The translations under genes and the position numbers were made by a program. 64,000 nucleotides of DNA from assembly GCA_963795775.1 (NCBI GenBank), contig CAWCJL010000001.1, forward strand, positions 1-64,000. The letters are read 5' to 3'. A model generated the notes under the pieces. That model did no database searches and was not told the origin of the DNA. It saw only the letters and a program-made list of their open reading frames with translations. Source of the DNA: CAWCJL01 sp963795775 (GTDB taxonomy: Bacteria; Acidobacteriota; Terriglobia; Terriglobales; Acidobacteriaceae). Below are positions 62,189-64,000 of the stretch, one piece after another (within the stretch, counting starts at the first letter, position 1; the number at the start of each line of letters is the position of its first letter).

Positions 62189-64000
62189 TTGGATAAGGCG
62201 GAAGAAACGGGACTGGGGCGGTATGCGTGGAGTGCGCGGCACGGCAAGGCGATCGATGCCGCGGACCTGCGGGGGTGGGCAGAGAAGAACCTGCAGCAGC
62301 ATGAGGCAAGCCTGCAGCGCCTCCTGGCGGTGAAAGGGCAGCGCACGGCCGACAACACCTGGCGTCCCTACGATGACGCGGTCGCGCTGTTGAGCACCAC
62401 CGCCTCGGAATGCTCGCTGCTGGACAGCGTGTACCCGGAGAAGGCCATCCGGGACACGGCCCAGCAACTGGCACAGCGGGCGGCCGAAGCAGCCACCGCA
62501 CTGTCGCTCAACCAGGACGTCTACCGCGCGCTGGCACGCGGTCGATCTCTCCGCCGCCGACCCCGCCACCCGCCATTACGCCGAACGCACGCTGCTGCAA
62601 TACCGGCTGGCCGGTGTGGACAAGGATGAAGCCACCCGGGCCAGGCTGCGCCAGCTTCAGGACAAGGCCACGCTGCTCAGCCTCACCATCGGCCGCAATG
62701 TGCAGGAAGGCACCAAGCGCATCGAGGTGCATGATCCTTCGGAACTGCACGGCCTTCCCGACGACTTCCTCAAGAGCCATCCGCCAAACGAGTTCGGCAT
62801 TGTCGAGCTGACGACCGATTACCCGGACTACCTCCCGGTGATGACCTTCGCCGAGAGTGATGCCCTGCGCCGGCGCATGTTCCTGGCCTACAACACGCGC
62901 GCTTATCCGGCCAACCGCCAGTTGCTGCTGGATCTCCTGCGCACCCGCCACGAGATCGCCAACCTGCTCGGCTTCGCCACCTGGGCGGACCTGGCGACAG
63001 CCGACCAGATGATCGGGTCTGCGGCGGCCATGAAGCAGTTTCTCGACCGGCTCGAAGCTGCCACCCGCGCAGGCGCGGAACGCGAGTACGGCATGGTGCT
63101 GGACTTTGCCAGGCGGCAGAAACCCGAACTCACCGCCATCGATGCAGCAAGCCGCGGCTACTGGCTCGAGCAGTACCGCCGCTCTGCCTACGCCTTTGAC
63201 TCGCAGGTGGTGCGCCCGTATTTCCCTTATGCAGAGGTGGAGCGCGGCGTGCTGGCCACTGCGGCCAAGCTCTTCCACGTGCAGTTCCGGCCCTCGGAAG
63301 ATGCGGAGGTCTGGGATCCTTCCGTCTCCGCCTGGAATGTCTATGACGGGCGCGAGCACATCGGGCGCTTCTATCTCGACATGCATCCGCGCGAAGGCAA
63401 GGACAAGTGGTTCAGCGCCGCGCCGCTGGTACCCGGCATTCGCGGCAGGCAGTTTCCGGAAGCCGCGCTGATTTGTAACTTTCCCGGTGGCAAAGAGGGC
63501 GATCCGGGGCTGATGCAGCACTCCGATGTCGTTACCTTCTTCCACGAATTCGGCCACCTCATGCACGCCATTCTGGGCGGCCATCAGCAATGGGCCGGCA
63601 TCAGCGGCATCGCCACCGAAGGCGACTTCGTCGAGGTGCCGTCGCAAATGCTCGAAGAGTTCTTCCGCGATCCGCACCTCCTGCAGACCTTCGCGCGCCA
63701 TTACCAGACCGGCGAGCCCATTCCCACCGAGCTGGTGGAAACCATGAACCGCGCCGGGGCCTTCGGACGCGCCGACTGGGTGCGAACCCAGCTCTTCTAT
63801 ACGGCGTACTCGCTCGACGTGCATGACCGCGACCCGGGCACGCTTGAGCACGGGCAGCTCGATCTCGATGCGCTGCTCCGCGCAGATTACCAGCGGTTCC
63901 TGCCCTACACCTGGATCGAGGGCAACCGCATGTACGCCAGCTTTACGCACCTCACTGGCTATTCGTCGAACTACTACACCTACCTCTACGACAAGGTGAT
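62189..64000 (+). pseudogene. M3 family oligopeptidase, frameshifted, cut by the window end
   Basis: TTG start at 62189 with GGAGG 8 bp upstream. The first frame reads to about 62540 (TWRPYDDAVALLSTTASECS); then one extra base near 62537-62545 moves the gene to another frame, which stays open to the window end. The second frame gives LSAADPATRHYAERTLLQYR, the zinc motif VVTFFHEFGHLMHAILGG near 63540 and GDFVEVPSQMLEEFF. These are the M3 (thimet oligopeptidase/PepF-like) hallmarks; the enzyme degrades short peptides. The 3' end is outside the window. Confidence 0.82.

Overview
The window is bacterial chromosome of roughly 60% GC and reads like an Acidobacteriota genome of the Terriglobia/Acidobacteriaceae type. 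Pointers are a GloVer (TIGR03803) tandem-repeat protein, a TIGR03118 secreted protein, Tat-exported Gfo/Idh-type proteins, a winged-helix regulator fused to TolB-like and TPR regions, GH54 and GH5 hydrolases, three-gene transhydrogenase and many dispersed CATCCTGAGC-type repeats. This placement is inference from gene content; no rRNA is present.

Layout. 1-2186: a broken GloVer-repeat secreted protein with a 129-bp duplicate of its 3' end upstream. 2419-6720 (minus): a four-gene sugar-acid operon (MFS importer, enolase-superfamily dehydratase, 3-hydroxyisobutyrate-dehydrogenase-like oxidoreductase, L-2-keto-3-deoxyarabonate dehydratase-like enzyme), probably turning an L-pentonate into 2-oxoglutarate semialdehyde. 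7278-12238: TIGR03118 protein, HGSNAT-like membrane acyltransferase, exported TIM-barrel isomerase and Gfo/Idh protein. 12368-15250 (minus): pntAA-pntAB-pntB. 15404-18661: a probable decayed gene and two polytopic membrane proteins, one an acyltransferase-3. 18979-24166: a secreted GH54 arabinofuranosidase with an unusual repeat architecture, then a Tat-exported GH5 glycosidase.

24342-29809 is a mosaic accessory island: a truncated TIR-domain gene joined to an antisense RHS-core fragment, a secreted protein, a complete IS3-family element, an IS-truncated effector-like tail and a membrane protein that may be its immunity partner, ending at tRNA-Ser(GCU). The TIR/RHS block lies between two inverted copies of the same IS end.

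30076-46555 is mostly housekeeping: a frameshifted amino-acid permease, ppa, purS, glmS, a ferredoxin-NADP reductase-like flavoprotein, an ECF sigma / membrane protein / zinc-ribbon / LytTR regulator group, rlmB, a degenerate M1 peptidase-like protein, an AsmA protein, two lepB copies and rnc. Repeat clusters at 34518-34918 and 35951-36057 sit between these genes. 46625-53332 holds secreted TPR and small exported proteins, the one-component regulator, an ECF sigma with an anti-sigma that ends in a TonB-like domain, and a frameshifted exported protein. tRNA-Ala(GGC) follows. 53674-64000 contains an FAD monooxygenase (frameshifted), an LLM flavin oxidoreductase, pgsA, a TonB-type protein, an orphan GvpL/GvpF homologue, a fused AroD-AroE, a small secreted protein and the start of an M3 oligopeptidase.

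Five genes (around 1240, 30570, 53228, 54682, 62541) are each broken by what looks like one extra base. All five shifts have the same sign and the coding sequence is otherwise intact. Sequencing or assembly error is the simplest explanation, and the five are marked as pseudogenes only in that sense.
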